NCBI RefSeq assembly: GCF_019898765.1
Contig: NZ_JAIOKB010000002.1
Location: forward strand, 558,001-622,000
Length of the DNA: 64,000 nucleotides
Source of the DNA: Sphingomonas yunnanensis
Lineage (GTDB): Bacteria > Pseudomonadota > Alphaproteobacteria > Sphingomonadales > Sphingomonadaceae
Direction: 5' to 3'
Both the position numbers and the translations under genes were made by a program. This document shows, piece after piece, positions 7,817 to 16,526 of the stretch. The notes beneath the pieces are model-generated. The model worked only from the letters and a program-made list of their open reading frames with translations. It had not been told where the DNA came from and did no database searches. Positions within the stretch are counted from its first letter, which is position 1. Every line of letters starts with the position of its first letter.

Positions 7817-9964
7817 CTAGAAGATCCCCAGGAACTTCTTCCGCTTCGGCGCCGGCGCCTTGCTGGGTGTGCCGTTGCCGACGTCGGTGCGCGGCTCGCC
7901 CTTCTCGTCGCGCTGCGCCGCCGCGGTCTTCCCCGCGAGGATCGGAGCGCACTGCGCCGCCCTGGCGTCGCCCGGGTCGACGAACGCCAGCAGCGCCGCG
8001 ACGGGCGTCGCCACCACCGCCAGGCCGAGCCCGACGCCGGCGCGCGCCACCAGCTGCGGCGAGATCACGTTGAGCTGCGGCTGCGCGAAATAGCCGCCGA
8101 GCCCGACCGGCGATTGCCCCGAGAAGAGGCTGAACTTCTTGGAGTCGGCGCGGAAGGCGAGGTCGAGCGCCTCGGTCTTGAAGCTGAAGCCGCCGCGCGC
8201 CAGGATCACGTTGTTCTTGGTGTCGATGAGGATAGGGTCGGTCGCAGCCACGCCGTCGCGCACGGTGAAGGCGATCAGCCCGCAGTTGATCTGCACCGGC
8301 TCCTTGAGCTCCTGCTGGAACATCTTCTGGACGAAGGTGCCGAGGTCGATCTCGGCGAGCTCGACGTTGCGCGTCCACATCGTGCCCGCCGGCATCACGA
8401 AGGCGATCCGGCCGCGCGCGCTGGCGAGTGAGTCGTGGATCGTGTCGCCGCGCCCCGCGAGCTGGATTCGGCCGCGGATCGTCCCCGACGTGCCCGATTC
8501 GGCGACGCCATAGCCGGCGAGCAGCCGGCCCATCGGCGTCGGGGCGAGGCGGATGTCGTAGCGGACCGCGCTGGGCCGCTCGCGCGTGTCGAAGATCGCG
8601 TCGGCGGCGACGTTGCCGCGCGCCATCGCGAAGGTGAGCGGCGACAGCGCCAGCCGGCCGCGCTCGAGATCGAGCACCATGTCGATGTCGGCGATCGGCA
8701 CGCGCCGTGAGCGCACCACGCCGACGTGCCACTTCAGGTCGGCGTCGAAGCGCTGCATCGTCGCCACGGGCAGCGCGGCGTCGGGCAGGATCCGCGCCGG
8801 CGCCGCACCGGTCGCTGCGGCGGCGGCGATGGCGCCCTTCTCCGCGACGATGTCGGGATTGTAGCCGATGAACGGCGCGGCATCGACGATGTCGAGCCGC
8901 CGTGTCGTCAGCGTCGAATCGAGGTGGAGCCGCGCGCCGTTGGTGACGGTCAGCCGCCCGGCGACGTCGCTGGCGCCGAACGTGCCGCTCATCCGCGTGA
9001 AGCGATATTCGTTGCCGCTCTGCACCAGCTGCGCGCGCAGCCGGTAGGTGCGCGTGTTGGGGATCACCACGCCGATCACGTCGAGCAGAGTCGACAGGTT
9101 GCGCCCGGTCGCGCGCACCGCCAGCGGCACGTTCTCGAACTCGGCGAGGCTGGGGAGGGTCCCGGCGACGTCGATCGTGTTGCCCGCCGCCCGCGCACGC
9201 GCGACAAGCTGGTTGCGGCCGCGCGCGACGGTCGCGTCAGGCGAGAGCAGCCGCGCCGCCAGCGTGAAGGGCGTGTCGCGCAGCTGCCCGGTGCCGCTGA
9301 GCCCGACCGCCTGACCGATACGCGCGTCGGAGGAGCGGATCGTGTCCAGCGTGAGGTCCGCGAGCAGCTTCATCCGCGGGTCGCGGTAGCGCACCTGCGT
9401 CCCCGTGACGGTGGCGCGGTCGATCCGCGGCAGATCGAGCGGCCTGCCCGAGCCCTTGTCCTCGCTGAAAGTCCAGGTGTTGCGGGTGTGGGCGGGATCC
9501 CACTCGAGATCGGCCGCGCCGTTCGTGAGGTCAAGCCGGTAGAGCCGGCGCTTGCCGAACAGCAGCGACAGCGGCGCGATCCGCGAATCGATCCGCTCCG
9601 CGGCGAAGAGGTCCGGCCGGGTGGCCCAGGCGGGATTGGCGATGGCGAGTCGCTCGGCGTAGAATTTGATCTGGAGCGGCGCGAAATAGAGCTGGAAGTC
9701 GCCGCCGACGGTCACTTGGCGGTGGGTCAGCTTGCCGACGACACTCTCGAACGGGCGTTTGAGGAAGCGCCCTTTGGTGACGAAGAGCACCAGCCAGACC
9801 GCGGCGAGCAGCGCGACGAGCCCCAGGGCGACGTTGCGCGCGATCCGCCAGCCGCGCCCGCGTGAGGGTGCGCCAGGCGGCGGAGGGGACGGTGGCGGGC
9901 CACTCGCGCCGGCCGACACCGCGGTGGGAGCGGGCGCGACCGTGTCGGGCGGGATCGTTGCCAT
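7817..9964 (-). CDS. AsmA family outer-membrane-biogenesis protein
   Basis: The 715-residue protein has a Pro-rich N-terminus, one membrane anchor at about residues 46-65 (NVALGLVALLAAVWLVLFV), and a long periplasmic beta-rich region. The AsmA opening (FKR-type KRPFESVVGKLTHRQVTVGG) is visible, and the C-terminal AsmA-like domain contains GTIRGRIQLAGRGDTIHDSL and the typical FGTFVQKMF-type block. AsmA/TamB-group proteins are chorein-like bridges that move phospholipids or affect outer-membrane assembly. It is monocistronic, in convergent orientation with the NADP-reductase-like gene. Confidence 0.88.
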   Translation of the reverse strand: MATIPPDTVAPAPTAVSAGASGPPPSPPPPGAPSRGRGWRIARNVALGLVALLAAVWLVLFVTKGRFLKRPFESVVGKLTHRQVTVGGDFQLYFAPLQIKFYAERLAIANPAWATRPDLFAAERIDSRIAPLSLLFGKRRLYRLDLTNGAADLEWDPAHTRNTWTFSEDKGSGRPLDLPRIDRATVTGTQVRYRDPRMKLLADLTLDTIRSSDARIGQAVGLSGTGQLRDTPFTLAARLLSPDATVARGRNQLVARARAAGNTIDVAGTLPSLAEFENVPLAVRATGRNLSTLLDVIGVVIPNTRTYRLRAQLVQSGNEYRFTRMSGTFGASDVAGRLTVTNGARLHLDSTLTTRRLDIVDAAPFIGYNPDIVAEKGAIAAAAATGAAPARILPDAALPVATMQRFDADLKWHVGVVRSRRVPIADIDMVLDLERGRLALSPLTFAMARGNVAADAIFDTRERPSAVRYDIRLAPTPMGRLLAGYGVAESGTSGTIRGRIQLAGRGDTIHDSLASARGRIAFVMPAGTMWTRNVELAEIDLGTFVQKMFQQELKEPVQINCGLIAFTVRDGVAATDPILIDTKNNVILARGGFSFKTEALDLAFRADSKKFSLFSGQSPVGLGGYFAQPQLNVISPQLVARAGVGLGLAVVATPVAALLAFVDPGDARAAQCAPILAGKTAAAQRDEKGEPRTDVGNGTPSKAPAPKRKKFLGIF

Positions 9965-10159
9965 GGCGGTCCAATCGCGTGACCGGGCGGCGCGGTTCCC
10001 GCTCGCGCGCGCGCGACCGTGCCAGATGCGGGCGGTTGCTTTCCGCGGTGAGCGCAGCTAAGGCGCGCGCTTCTCCGAGCGATCGGCGGTGACGAACGGC
10101 CCGGCCATCCAGGGCTGCCGCGGCCGTTCCAGCCGAACGCTCCAGCAGAAAGGACGAAA

Positions 10160-10363
10160 ATGCCCAAACTCAAGACCAAGAGTGGCGTCAAGAAGCGCTT
10201 CAAGCTGACCGCCAGCGGCCTGCTCAAGCACGGCGTCGCCGGCAAGCGCCACCGCCTCATCAGCCACAACGCCAAGTACATCCGCCAGAATCGCGGCACC
10301 AAGGTGCTGTCGAAGGCCGACACCGCCGCGGTGAAGGCCTGGGCACCGTACGGTCTCAGCTGA
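10160..10363 (+). CDS. rpmI: 50S ribosomal protein L35
   Basis: A 67-residue basic protein with the full bL35 pattern: MPKLKTKSGVKKRFKLTASG, then KRHRLISHNAKYIRQNRG and a C-terminal VKAWAPYGL. It is a structural protein of the large ribosomal subunit. An AGAAAGGACG ribosome-binding site precedes the ATG. rplT follows after 20 bp, the usual pairing. infC, which is often upstream, is not present here. Confidence 0.98.
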   Translation: MPKLKTKSGVKKRFKLTASGLLKHGVAGKRHRLISHNAKYIRQNRGTKVLSKADTAAVKAWAPYGLS

Positions 10364-10383
10364 GCGACGAGGAGGAATAATCT

Positions 10384-10749
10384 ATGGCACGCGTCAAGCG
10401 GGGCGTAACCACTCGCGCCAAGCACAAGAACATCCTGGAGCAGGCGAAGGGCTATCGCGGCCGTCGCAAGAACACCATCCGCGTCGCGCGGCAGGCGGTC
10501 GAGAAGGCCGGCCAATATGCCTATCGCGACCGCAAGGTGAAGAAGCGGACCTTCCGCGGCCTGTGGATCCAGCGCATCAACGCCGGCGTCCGCGCCGAGG
10601 GTCTGACCTACAGCCAGTTCATGCACGGGCTGAAGCTCGCGGGCGTCGAGCTGGACCGGAAGGTGCTGGCCGATATCGCGATGAACGAGGGCGCCGCCTT
10701 CGCCGCGATCATCGCCCAGGCGAAGGCCGCGCTGCCGCAGGCGGCGTGA
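10384..10749 (+). CDS. rplT: 50S ribosomal protein L20
   Basis: A 121-residue bL20 protein: [40 protein letters not shown] and [20 protein letters not shown] are all family hallmarks. L20 binds 23S rRNA early in large-subunit assembly. A GAGGAG ribosome-binding site lies before the ATG. The gene is followed directly by a strong hairpin with a T run, so the rpmI-rplT transcript appears to end before the GIY-YIG/pheST genes. Confidence 0.98.
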   Translation: MARVKRGVTTRAKHKNILEQAKGYRGRRKNTIRVARQAVEKAGQYAYRDRKVKKRTFRGLWIQRINAGVRAEGLTYSQFMHGLKLAGVELDRKVLADIAMNEGAAFAAIIAQAKAALPQAA

Positions 10750-10772
10750 GGCTTCCTCCACGATGAGATCGG

Positions 10773-10804
10773 GGGCGCTGGTGGCAACACCGGCGCCCTT
10801 TCTC
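10773..10804 (+). terminator. Rho-independent terminator after rplT
   Basis: An 11-bp stem (GGGCGCTGGTG / CACCGGCGCCC, one G-U pair) with a GCAA tetraloop, followed by TTTCTC. It lies 23 bp after the rplT stop. Confidence 0.85.
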
Positions 10805-10853
10805 GTCGGGGGGTGGTAGTGTGCCGTGATACTGCAGCGCCGGCGACGTCGGT

Positions 10854-10971
10854 TCTGGATCCCCGCCTGCGCGGGGATGACGGAGAAGGGGAGCGGGCCG
10901 GGGACAAGCCCGTAGCGCCATCGCGAGCCAACTCGCCCCGATCGTCATCCCCGCGCTGGCGCGGATCCAGA
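10854..10971. repeat. Large inverted repeat, family B (GGATCC-type)
   Basis: Two 28-base arms, 10854-10881 and 10944-10971, match in inverted orientation at 26 of 28 positions. Each arm has an inner hairpin (CCCCGC...GCGGGG). It fills most of the gap between the rplT terminator and the GIY-YIG gene. Confidence 0.85.
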
Positions 10972-11040
10972 TATGATGCGGTCAGCGAGAGCATGGCCGA
11001 CCGCGCGTCAACCGGGTCCGCCGACCACCGAACGTGACCG

Positions 11041-11358
11041 ATGAAAACTCCGTGCGTGTACATCACGGCGAGCGGGCCGCACGGCACCCTCTATATCGGC
11101 GTCACCGCCCATCTCACCGCGCGCGTGATTCAGCACCGCGAAGGATTGATCCCGGGTTTCACCAGCCGCTATCGCGTGAAGCGGCTCGTCTGGTTCGAGA
11201 CGGCGGACACCATGGAAGCGGCGATCCGGCGCGAGAAGCAGATGAAGAAGTGGAAACGTGACTGGACGCTACGGCTGATCGACGCGACCAACCCGCATTG
11301 GCCGGACCGCGCGATCGATCTTGGCCTGGTACCGGCGACGAACGGAAGAGAGCAATGA
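11041..11358 (+). CDS. GIY-YIG nuclease-family protein
   Basis: A 105-residue single-domain GIY-YIG protein of the YhbQ type. The motif strands are [10 protein letters not shown] and LYIGVT, followed by the conserved Arg ([10 protein letters not shown]) and the Glu in [16 protein letters not shown]. Family members cut DNA through a metal-dependent mechanism; small stand-alone ones are of unclear function. The stop overlaps the pheS start (ATGA), so it is translationally coupled to pheS and stands at the head of the pheST operon. Its promoter must lie within or after the 10854-10971 repeat. Confidence 0.88.
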   Translation: MKTPCVYITASGPHGTLYIGVTAHLTARVIQHREGLIPGFTSRYRVKRLVWFETADTMEAAIRREKQMKKWKRDWTLRLIDATNPHWPDRAIDLGLVPATNGREQ

Positions 11359-12464
11359 CCGACACCGACGAGCTCCAGACCCACCTGCTCGCCGCGATCG
11401 CCGCGGCCGCGGGGCTCGACGCGCTGGAGGCGGTGCGGGTCGAGGCGCTCGGCAAGCAGGGGCGCGTCACCGCTCTGCTCAAGACGCTGGGCGCGCTGTC
11501 GCCCGAGGAGCGCCAGGCGCGCGGCCCCGCGATCCACCGGCTGCGCGAGGCGGTCACCGCCGCGATCGCCGCGCGCAAGGCGGTGCTGGAGCAGGTCGCG
11601 CTCGACGCGCAGCTCGCCAGCGAGGCGCTCGACATGACGCTGCCGGTCGACCTGCCCGCGGGCGGCACGGTCCACCCGGTCAGCCAGGTGATGGACGAGC
11701 TGGCCGAGATCTTCGCCGATCTCGGCTTCGCGGTCGCCACCGGGCCCGAGATCGAGGACGATTGGCACAATTTCGGCGCGCTCAATATTCCGGACACGCA
11801 CCCGGCACGCGCGATGCAGGACACCTTCTACGTCGCGCAGGCGGAAGGCGCCGCGGCCGCGCCGCTGGTGCTGCGCACGCATACCTCGCCGGTGCAGATC
11901 CGCACCATGGTCGAGGTCGCGCGCCGCCAGAACGGCGCCGGCGCGCCGATCCGCATCATCGCGCCCGGCCGCGTCTATCGCTCCGACTGGGACGCGACGC
12001 ACACGCCGATGTTCCACCAGGTAGAGGGGCTGGTGATCGACAAGGGCATCACGCTGGGTCACCTGAAGTGGACGCTGGAGACCTTCCTCCGCGCCTTCTT
12101 CGAGCGCGACGACGTCGTGCTGCGGCTGCGCCCGAGCTATTTCCCGTTCACCGAGCCTTCGGCCGAGGTCGACGTCGGCTTCTCGGTCGAGAAGGGCAAG
12201 CGCGTCATCGGCGGTAGCGAGGGGTGGATGGAGGTGCTCGGCAGCGGCATGGTCCACCCGCGCGTGATCGCCAATTGCGGGCTCGACCCCGACGAGTGGC
12301 AGGGCTTCGCCTTCGGCTGCGGGATCGACCGGCTGGCGATGCTGAAATACGGCATCGACGACCTGCGCCCGATGTTCGAGGCCGACACGCGCTGGCTGCA
12401 CCATTACGGCTTCGCCGCGCTCGACGTCCCGACCCTGTCGGGCGGCGTCGGCACCCCCGCCTGA
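11355..12464 (+). CDS. pheS: Phenylalanine--tRNA ligase alpha subunit
   Basis: The 369-residue protein has the N-terminal coiled coil (about residues 1-85) and the class II catalytic core: [34 protein letters not shown], motif 2 around [12 protein letters not shown], and motif 3 at the end ([20 protein letters not shown]). It joins PheT in an alpha2-beta2 enzyme that charges tRNA-Phe. The ATG overlaps the stop of the GIY-YIG gene, and pheT starts 25 bp downstream. Length is normal for alphaproteobacteria. Confidence 0.98.
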   Translation: MTDTDELQTHLLAAIAAAAGLDALEAVRVEALGKQGRVTALLKTLGALSPEERQARGPAIHRLREAVTAAIAARKAVLEQVALDAQLASEALDMTLPVDLPAGGTVHPVSQVMDELAEIFADLGFAVATGPEIEDDWHNFGALNIPDTHPARAMQDTFYVAQAEGAAAAPLVLRTHTSPVQIRTMVEVARRQNGAGAPIRIIAPGRVYRSDWDATHTPMFHQVEGLVIDKGITLGHLKWTLETFLRAFFERDDVVLRLRPSYFPFTEPSAEVDVGFSVEKGKRVIGGSEGWMEVLGSGMVHPRVIANCGLDPDEWQGFAFGCGIDRLAMLKYGIDDLRPMFEADTRWLHHYGFAALDVPTLSGGVGTPA

Positions 12465-12489
12465 CCTTCCTTCAGCTTCGGACGAACCG

Positions 12490-14880
12490 ATGAAATTCAC
12501 GCTCTCCTGGCTCAAGGACCATCTCGACACGGGCGAGTCGCTCGATTCGATCGTCGCCGCACTCACCCGCGTCGGGCTCGAGGTGGAAGAGGTCGAGAAC
12601 CCCGCCGCGCGGCTCGGCGGCTTCCGCGTCGCGCGCGTGCTCACCGCCGCGCCGCACCCGCAGGCGGACAAGCTCCAGGTGCTCACGGTCGAGGCCGGCC
12701 CCGAGGTCAACGGCGGCGCGCCGCTCCAGGTGGTGTGCGGCGCGCCCAACGCGCGCGCCGGGCTGGTCGGCGTGTTCGGCACCGCGGGCGCGACCGTCCC
12801 CGCCAACGGCATGGTGCTGCGCGTCGCCGCGATCCGCGGGGTCGAGTCGAACGGCATGATGTGCTCGTCGCGCGAGCTCGAGCTGGGCGACGACCATGAC
12901 GGCATCATCGAGCTGGCCCCGGATGCGCCGGTCGGCGCCGCCTTCGCCGACTATGCCGGGCTCGACGACGCGGTGATCGACGTGTCGATCACGCCCAACC
13001 GCCCCGACTGCATGGGCGTGCGCGGCATCGCGCGCGACCTCGCCGCGGCGGGGCTCGGCACGCTCGTGCCGCTGACCGTGCCGGACGTGCCGGGCGAGGG
13101 CCCCGGCCCCGACGTGCGGATCGAGGATCCCGCGGGCTGCCCCGCTTTCTACGCGCAGGCGGTCACCGGTCTCGCCAACGGCGACTCGCCCGACTGGATG
13201 CGGCGCCGGCTGCGCGCGATCGGGCAGAAGCCGATCTCGACGCTGGTCGACATCACCAACTATCTCACCGTGGACCTCGGCCGCCCGCTGCACGTCTACG
13301 ACCGCGCCCGCCTCTCCGGCGGCCTCGTCGCGCGCCAGGCCCGCGACGGCGAGAGCGTGGTGGCGCTCAACGGCCGCACCTACGCGCTCGCCGCTGGCAT
13401 GACCGTGATCGCCGACGACGTCGCGGTGCACGATATCGGCGGCATCATGGGCGGCGCGCACTCGGGCGTCTCGGCGACGACCACGGACGTGATCATCGAG
13501 TGCGCCTATTTCGCGCCCGACGCGATCGCGCGCACCGGCCAGACGCTGGCGCTGACCAGCGACGCGCGCCAGCGCTTCGAGCGCGGCGTCGATCCGGCAT
13601 TCCTCGACGACGGGCTCGCGATCGCCACCTTCCTCGTCCGGGAATATTGCGGCGGCACGGTGAGCGATGTCACGCGCGCGGGCACGCCGCCGGTGACGAT
13701 GCCGAGCTACGCCTATGACCCGGCGCGCGCCGCGACGCTCGGCGGCCTCGACGTGCCGGCCGAGCGCCAGCGCGCGATCCTCGAGTCGCTCGGCTTCGCG
13801 GTCTCGCCCGAGTGGCAGGTCACCCCGCCGACCTGGCGCCCCGACGTCGACGGCACCGCCGACCTCGTCGAGGAGGTGATCCGGATCGAGGGGCTCGACC
13901 GCGTCGAGTCGGTCGCGCTGCCGCGCCTGTCCGGTGTCGCGCGGCCCACCGCCACCGCCGAGCAGAAGGTCGAGCGCCGCGTCCGCCGCGCCGCCGCGGC
14001 GCGCGGGCTCGACGAGGCGGTGACGTGGAGCTTCGTCGCGGAGCGCCACGCCGCGGTGTTCGGCGGGGGCGACTGGACGCTCGCCAACCCGATCAGCGAG
14101 GAGCTCAAGGTGATGCGGCCGTCGCTGCTCCCCGGGCTGCTCGCCGCGGCCGAGCGCAACCTGCGCCAGGGCAGCGACAATGTGCGGCTGTTCGAGCTGG
14201 GCCGGCGCTACCTGGCGAAGGACGGCGCCCCGCTTGAGCGCGTCACGCTCGGCATCGTGCTGGCGGGCGACCGCCGCCCGCGCGGCTGGCGCGAGGGCAA
14301 GGCCGCCGGCTTCGACGCGTATGACGCCAAGGCCGAGGCGCTCGCGCTGCTCGCCGCCGCCGGCGCGCCGGTCGACAACCTGCAGGTGATGGGCGAGGCG
14401 GGCGACGGCTTCCATCCCGGTCGCTCGGGGACGCTGCGGCTCGGCCCCAAGACGGTGCTGGCGGCGTTCGGCGCGGTCCACCCCGCGGTGCTGCGCGCCT
14501 TCGACCTGTCCGGCCCGGTCGCCGCGGTCGAGCTGTACCTCGACTCGCTGCCGGCGAAGCGCGGCACCGGCTTCATGCGCCCGGCCTATGCGCCGCCCGC
14601 GCTACAACCGGTGCGGCGCGACTTCGCCTTCCTCGCCCCCGCCGCGCTCGCCGCCGAGGCGCTGGCGCGCGCCGCCAAGGGCGCCGACAAGGCCGCGATC
14701 GTGCGCGCGCGCGTGTTCGACGTGTTCACCGGCACGGGCGTGCCCGAGGGGCAGAAGTCGGTCGCGCTGGAGGTGATGCTCCAGCCGGGCGAGAAGAGTT
14801 TCACCGACGCCGAGCTCAAGGCGATCGCCGACAAGGTGGTCGCCGCGGCGGGCAAATTGGGAGCGAGCTTACGTGGCTGA
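12490..14880 (+). CDS. pheT: Phenylalanine--tRNA ligase beta subunit
   Basis: A 796-residue protein with the standard domain order: MKFTLSWLKDHLDT at the start, the tRNA-binding fold near residues 40-150 (PHPQADKLQVLTV), B3/B4 editing domain, B5 domain (PAERQRAILESLGF), the degenerate class II core, and an anticodon-binding FDX-ACB domain at the C-terminus. It edits mischarged Tyr-tRNA-Phe and anchors the tRNA. The next gene starts 8 bp before its stop, so translation is coupled. Confidence 0.98.
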   Translation: MKFTLSWLKDHLDTGESLDSIVAALTRVGLEVEEVENPAARLGGFRVARVLTAAPHPQADKLQVLTVEAGPEVNGGAPLQVVCGAPNARAGLVGVFGTAGATVPANGMVLRVAAIRGVESNGMMCSSRELELGDDHDGIIELAPDAPVGAAFADYAGLDDAVIDVSITPNRPDCMGVRGIARDLAAAGLGTLVPLTVPDVPGEGPGPDVRIEDPAGCPAFYAQAVTGLANGDSPDWMRRRLRAIGQKPISTLVDITNYLTVDLGRPLHVYDRARLSGGLVARQARDGESVVALNGRTYALAAGMTVIADDVAVHDIGGIMGGAHSGVSATTTDVIIECAYFAPDAIARTGQTLALTSDARQRFERGVDPAFLDDGLAIATFLVREYCGGTVSDVTRAGTPPVTMPSYAYDPARAATLGGLDVPAERQRAILESLGFAVSPEWQVTPPTWRPDVDGTADLVEEVIRIEGLDRVESVALPRLSGVARPTATAEQKVERRVRRAAAARGLDEAVTWSFVAERHAAVFGGGDWTLANPISEELKVMRPSLLPGLLAAAERNLRQGSDNVRLFELGRRYLAKDGAPLERVTLGIVLAGDRRPRGWREGKAAGFDAYDAKAEALALLAAAGAPVDNLQVMGEAGDGFHPGRSGTLRLGPKTVLAAFGAVHPAVLRAFDLSGPVAAVELYLDSLPAKRGTGFMRPAYAPPALQPVRRDFAFLAPAALAAEALARAAKGADKAAIVRARVFDVFTGTGVPEGQKSVALEVMLQPGEKSFTDAELKAIADKVVAAAGKLGASLRG

Positions 14881-15748
14881 GTGGATCCGACTCTCGAACG
14901 GGGTGCTGGGCGCGGCGATCGACCCGCACGGCGCGCAGCTCTCCTCGCTGACCGACGCCGACGGGCGCGAGCTGATGACCGACGCCGACCCGCGCTTCTG
15001 GACCGGGCGCGCGCCGATCCTGTTCCCGGTGGTGGGCGCGCCCTCGGGCGAGACGATCCGCGTCGACGGCGTCGATTATCCGATGCGCAAGCACGGCATC
15101 GCGCGCCGCAGCGACTTCGCGGTGATCGAGGCGACACCCACCCGCGCGGTGTTCGCGCTGACCGACGACGCCGCGACGCGCGTGCACTACCCGTTCGCGT
15201 TCCGGCTCGAACTCGCCTTCGCGCTGGAGGATGCGACACTGGCGATCGAGGCGACCGTCGCCAACCCCGCCGACGTGCCGCTGCCGGCGAGCTTCGGCTT
15301 CCACCCCGCCTTCGCCTGGCCTTTGCCCTATGGCCAGGCGCGCGGCGTTCACCGCATCGTCTTCTCCGAGGACGAGCCCGCGCCGCTGCGCAGCATCGCC
15401 GCCGACGGCACGATCGCGGCGGCGACAGTGCCCTCCCCGCTCGACGGGCGCGTGCTGCGGCTCGACGACGCGCTGTTCGCGCATGACGCGCTGGTGTGGG
15501 ACGCGGTGCGCTCGCAGTCGGTACGCTACGGCGCGGATGCCGGCCCGCAGCTGGAGATCGCTTTCCCGGACACGCCCAAGCTGGGGATCTGGACCAAGCC
15601 GGGCGCGGCGTTCGTGTGCGTCGAGCCGTGGCACGGCATCGCTGACCCAGAGGGCTACAGCGGCGAGTATCGCGACAAGCCGGGCGTGTTCCAGGTGGCG
15701 CCCGGCGGCGAGAAACGCATCACGATGAGCGTGACGCTAGTGGGGTGA
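14873..15748 (+). CDS. Aldose 1-epimerase family protein (LacX-like)
   Basis: The 291-residue protein begins with a GTG that overlaps the pheT stop by 8 bp. It shows the galactose-mutarotase-like fold: GAAIDPHGAQLSSLTD, WTGRAPILFPVVGAPSG, the conserved KHGIARRSDF histidine region, and a late VCVEPWHGIADPEG motif with the presumed catalytic Glu. The LacX/YeaD-type subgroup acts on hexose or hexose-6-phosphate anomers. The cotranscription with pheT is probably opportunistic. A hairpin follows the stop. Confidence 0.88.
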   Translation: MAEWIRLSNGVLGAAIDPHGAQLSSLTDADGRELMTDADPRFWTGRAPILFPVVGAPSGETIRVDGVDYPMRKHGIARRSDFAVIEATPTRAVFALTDDAATRVHYPFAFRLELAFALEDATLAIEATVANPADVPLPASFGFHPAFAWPLPYGQARGVHRIVFSEDEPAPLRSIAADGTIAAATVPSPLDGRVLRLDDALFAHDALVWDAVRSQSVRYGADAGPQLEIAFPDTPKLGIWTKPGAAFVCVEPWHGIADPEGYSGEYRDKPGVFQVAPGGEKRITMSVTLVG

Positions 15749-15750
15749 GA

Positions 15751-15777
15751 GGGAGGGAATGGCGCCTGCGCCCTCCC
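15751..15777 (+). terminator. Hairpin after the aldose epimerase gene
   Basis: A 7-bp perfect stem (GGGAGGG / CCCTCCC) with a 13-base loop containing GGCGCC, beginning 2 bp after the stop. The T content after it is modest (ACTCTATC). Confidence 0.45.
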
Positions 15778-15783
15778 ACTCTA

Positions 15784-15875
15784 TCATCCTGAACTTGTTT
15801 CAGGATCCACGGTGTCGCGCTCTTACCGGCGGCGGCTCCTGCCGCGCGGTGGATCCTGAAACGAGATCAGGATGA
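15784..15875. repeat. Large inverted repeat, family B (CCTGAA/TTCAGG variant)
   Basis: Two 27-base arms (15784-15810 and 15849-15875) match in inverted orientation at 25 of 27 positions. The spacer is GC-rich and partly self-complementary. The overall design is the same as at 10854 and 50724, but the arm sequence differs. Confidence 0.85.
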
Positions 15876-15947
15876 CGCCGGGGAGAGGCGGCCGTGACAA
15901 TCCTGCCGCCGGCGCCACTCAAGCGCTTCTCAAACCCAAGTCCTTCC

Positions 15948-16025
15948 GTGCTCCGGCGCACGCCGGAGCCCAGAGCCACGCGACGCAACGCTCGTCATCC
16001 TGGCCTCCTGCCTGCGCAGCAGCAC
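15948..16025. repeat. Palindromic intergenic element, family A
   Basis: A copy starting GTGCTCCGGCGCACGCCGGAG and ending in AGCAC, directly after the stretch that follows the family B repeat. The right arm is diverged. Together the two repeats fill nearly all of the 297-bp gap between the convergent epimerase and rpoZ genes. Confidence 0.7.
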
Positions 16026-16045
16026 AGGGAGGACGCCGGAACGCC

Positions 16046-16390
16046 TCAGCCGTCGTAGTCGGCGCCGAGGTTCTGGTTACGCGGCGGCGCGACCGCGGTG
16101 AGGCGCAGCGCCTCGGCCGAGGCGGCGAGGCTGCCGATCGCGTCGGCCTCCTCCTCGTCGTCGATCTGGACGCGCTGCAGGCTCTGCACCACCGACTCAT
16201 GGAGCTCGTCGGGCTTGACCGTCTCCTCGGCGATCTCGCGCAGCGCGACCACCGGGTTCTTGTCGCGATCGCGGTCGATCGTCAGCTCGGCGCCGCCCGA
16301 CACCTGCCGCGCGCGCTGGGCGGCGAGCAGGACGAGATCGAAGCGGTTCGGGATCTTGTCGACGCAATCCTCGACGGTGACGCGCGCCAT
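16046..16390 (-). CDS. rpoZ: DNA-directed RNA polymerase omega subunit
   Basis: A 114-residue protein with the omega signature [20 protein letters not shown], then [20 protein letters not shown] and [19 protein letters not shown]. Omega assists assembly and stability of RNA polymerase and takes part in the ppGpp site. Its acidic C-terminal extension ([10 protein letters not shown]) is common in alphaproteobacteria. It is transcribed alone on the minus strand, divergent from the phospholipase-D-like gene. Confidence 0.97.
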   Translation of the reverse strand: MARVTVEDCVDKIPNRFDLVLLAAQRARQVSGGAELTIDRDRDKNPVVALREIAEETVKPDELHESVVQSLQRVQIDDEEEADAIGSLAASAEALRLTAVAPPRNQNLGADYDG

Positions 16391-16526
16391 CGCGTATCCT
16401 CTTGTCGTAAACTTCAGGGAAGGATGGGCATTTAGTCGAGCACCGGCCAGCCGTCAAGGAAGCCGCGCCCCGCGCCGGGGCAGTGGCGCGCTTGCCCGCC
16501 GCGGCGCGACCCGCCATCTGATAGCG

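Noticed and set aside
10854..10971. CRISPR array or attenuator
   Set aside because: Only two arms in inverted orientation occur, not direct repeats with spacers, and the same design is found at other unrelated places.
12472..14481. Long antisense frames opposite pheT and other large genes
   Set aside because: These are the usual GC-rich shadow frames. Their translations are Arg/Gly/Ala-rich and lack family motifs, while the sense genes are certain.
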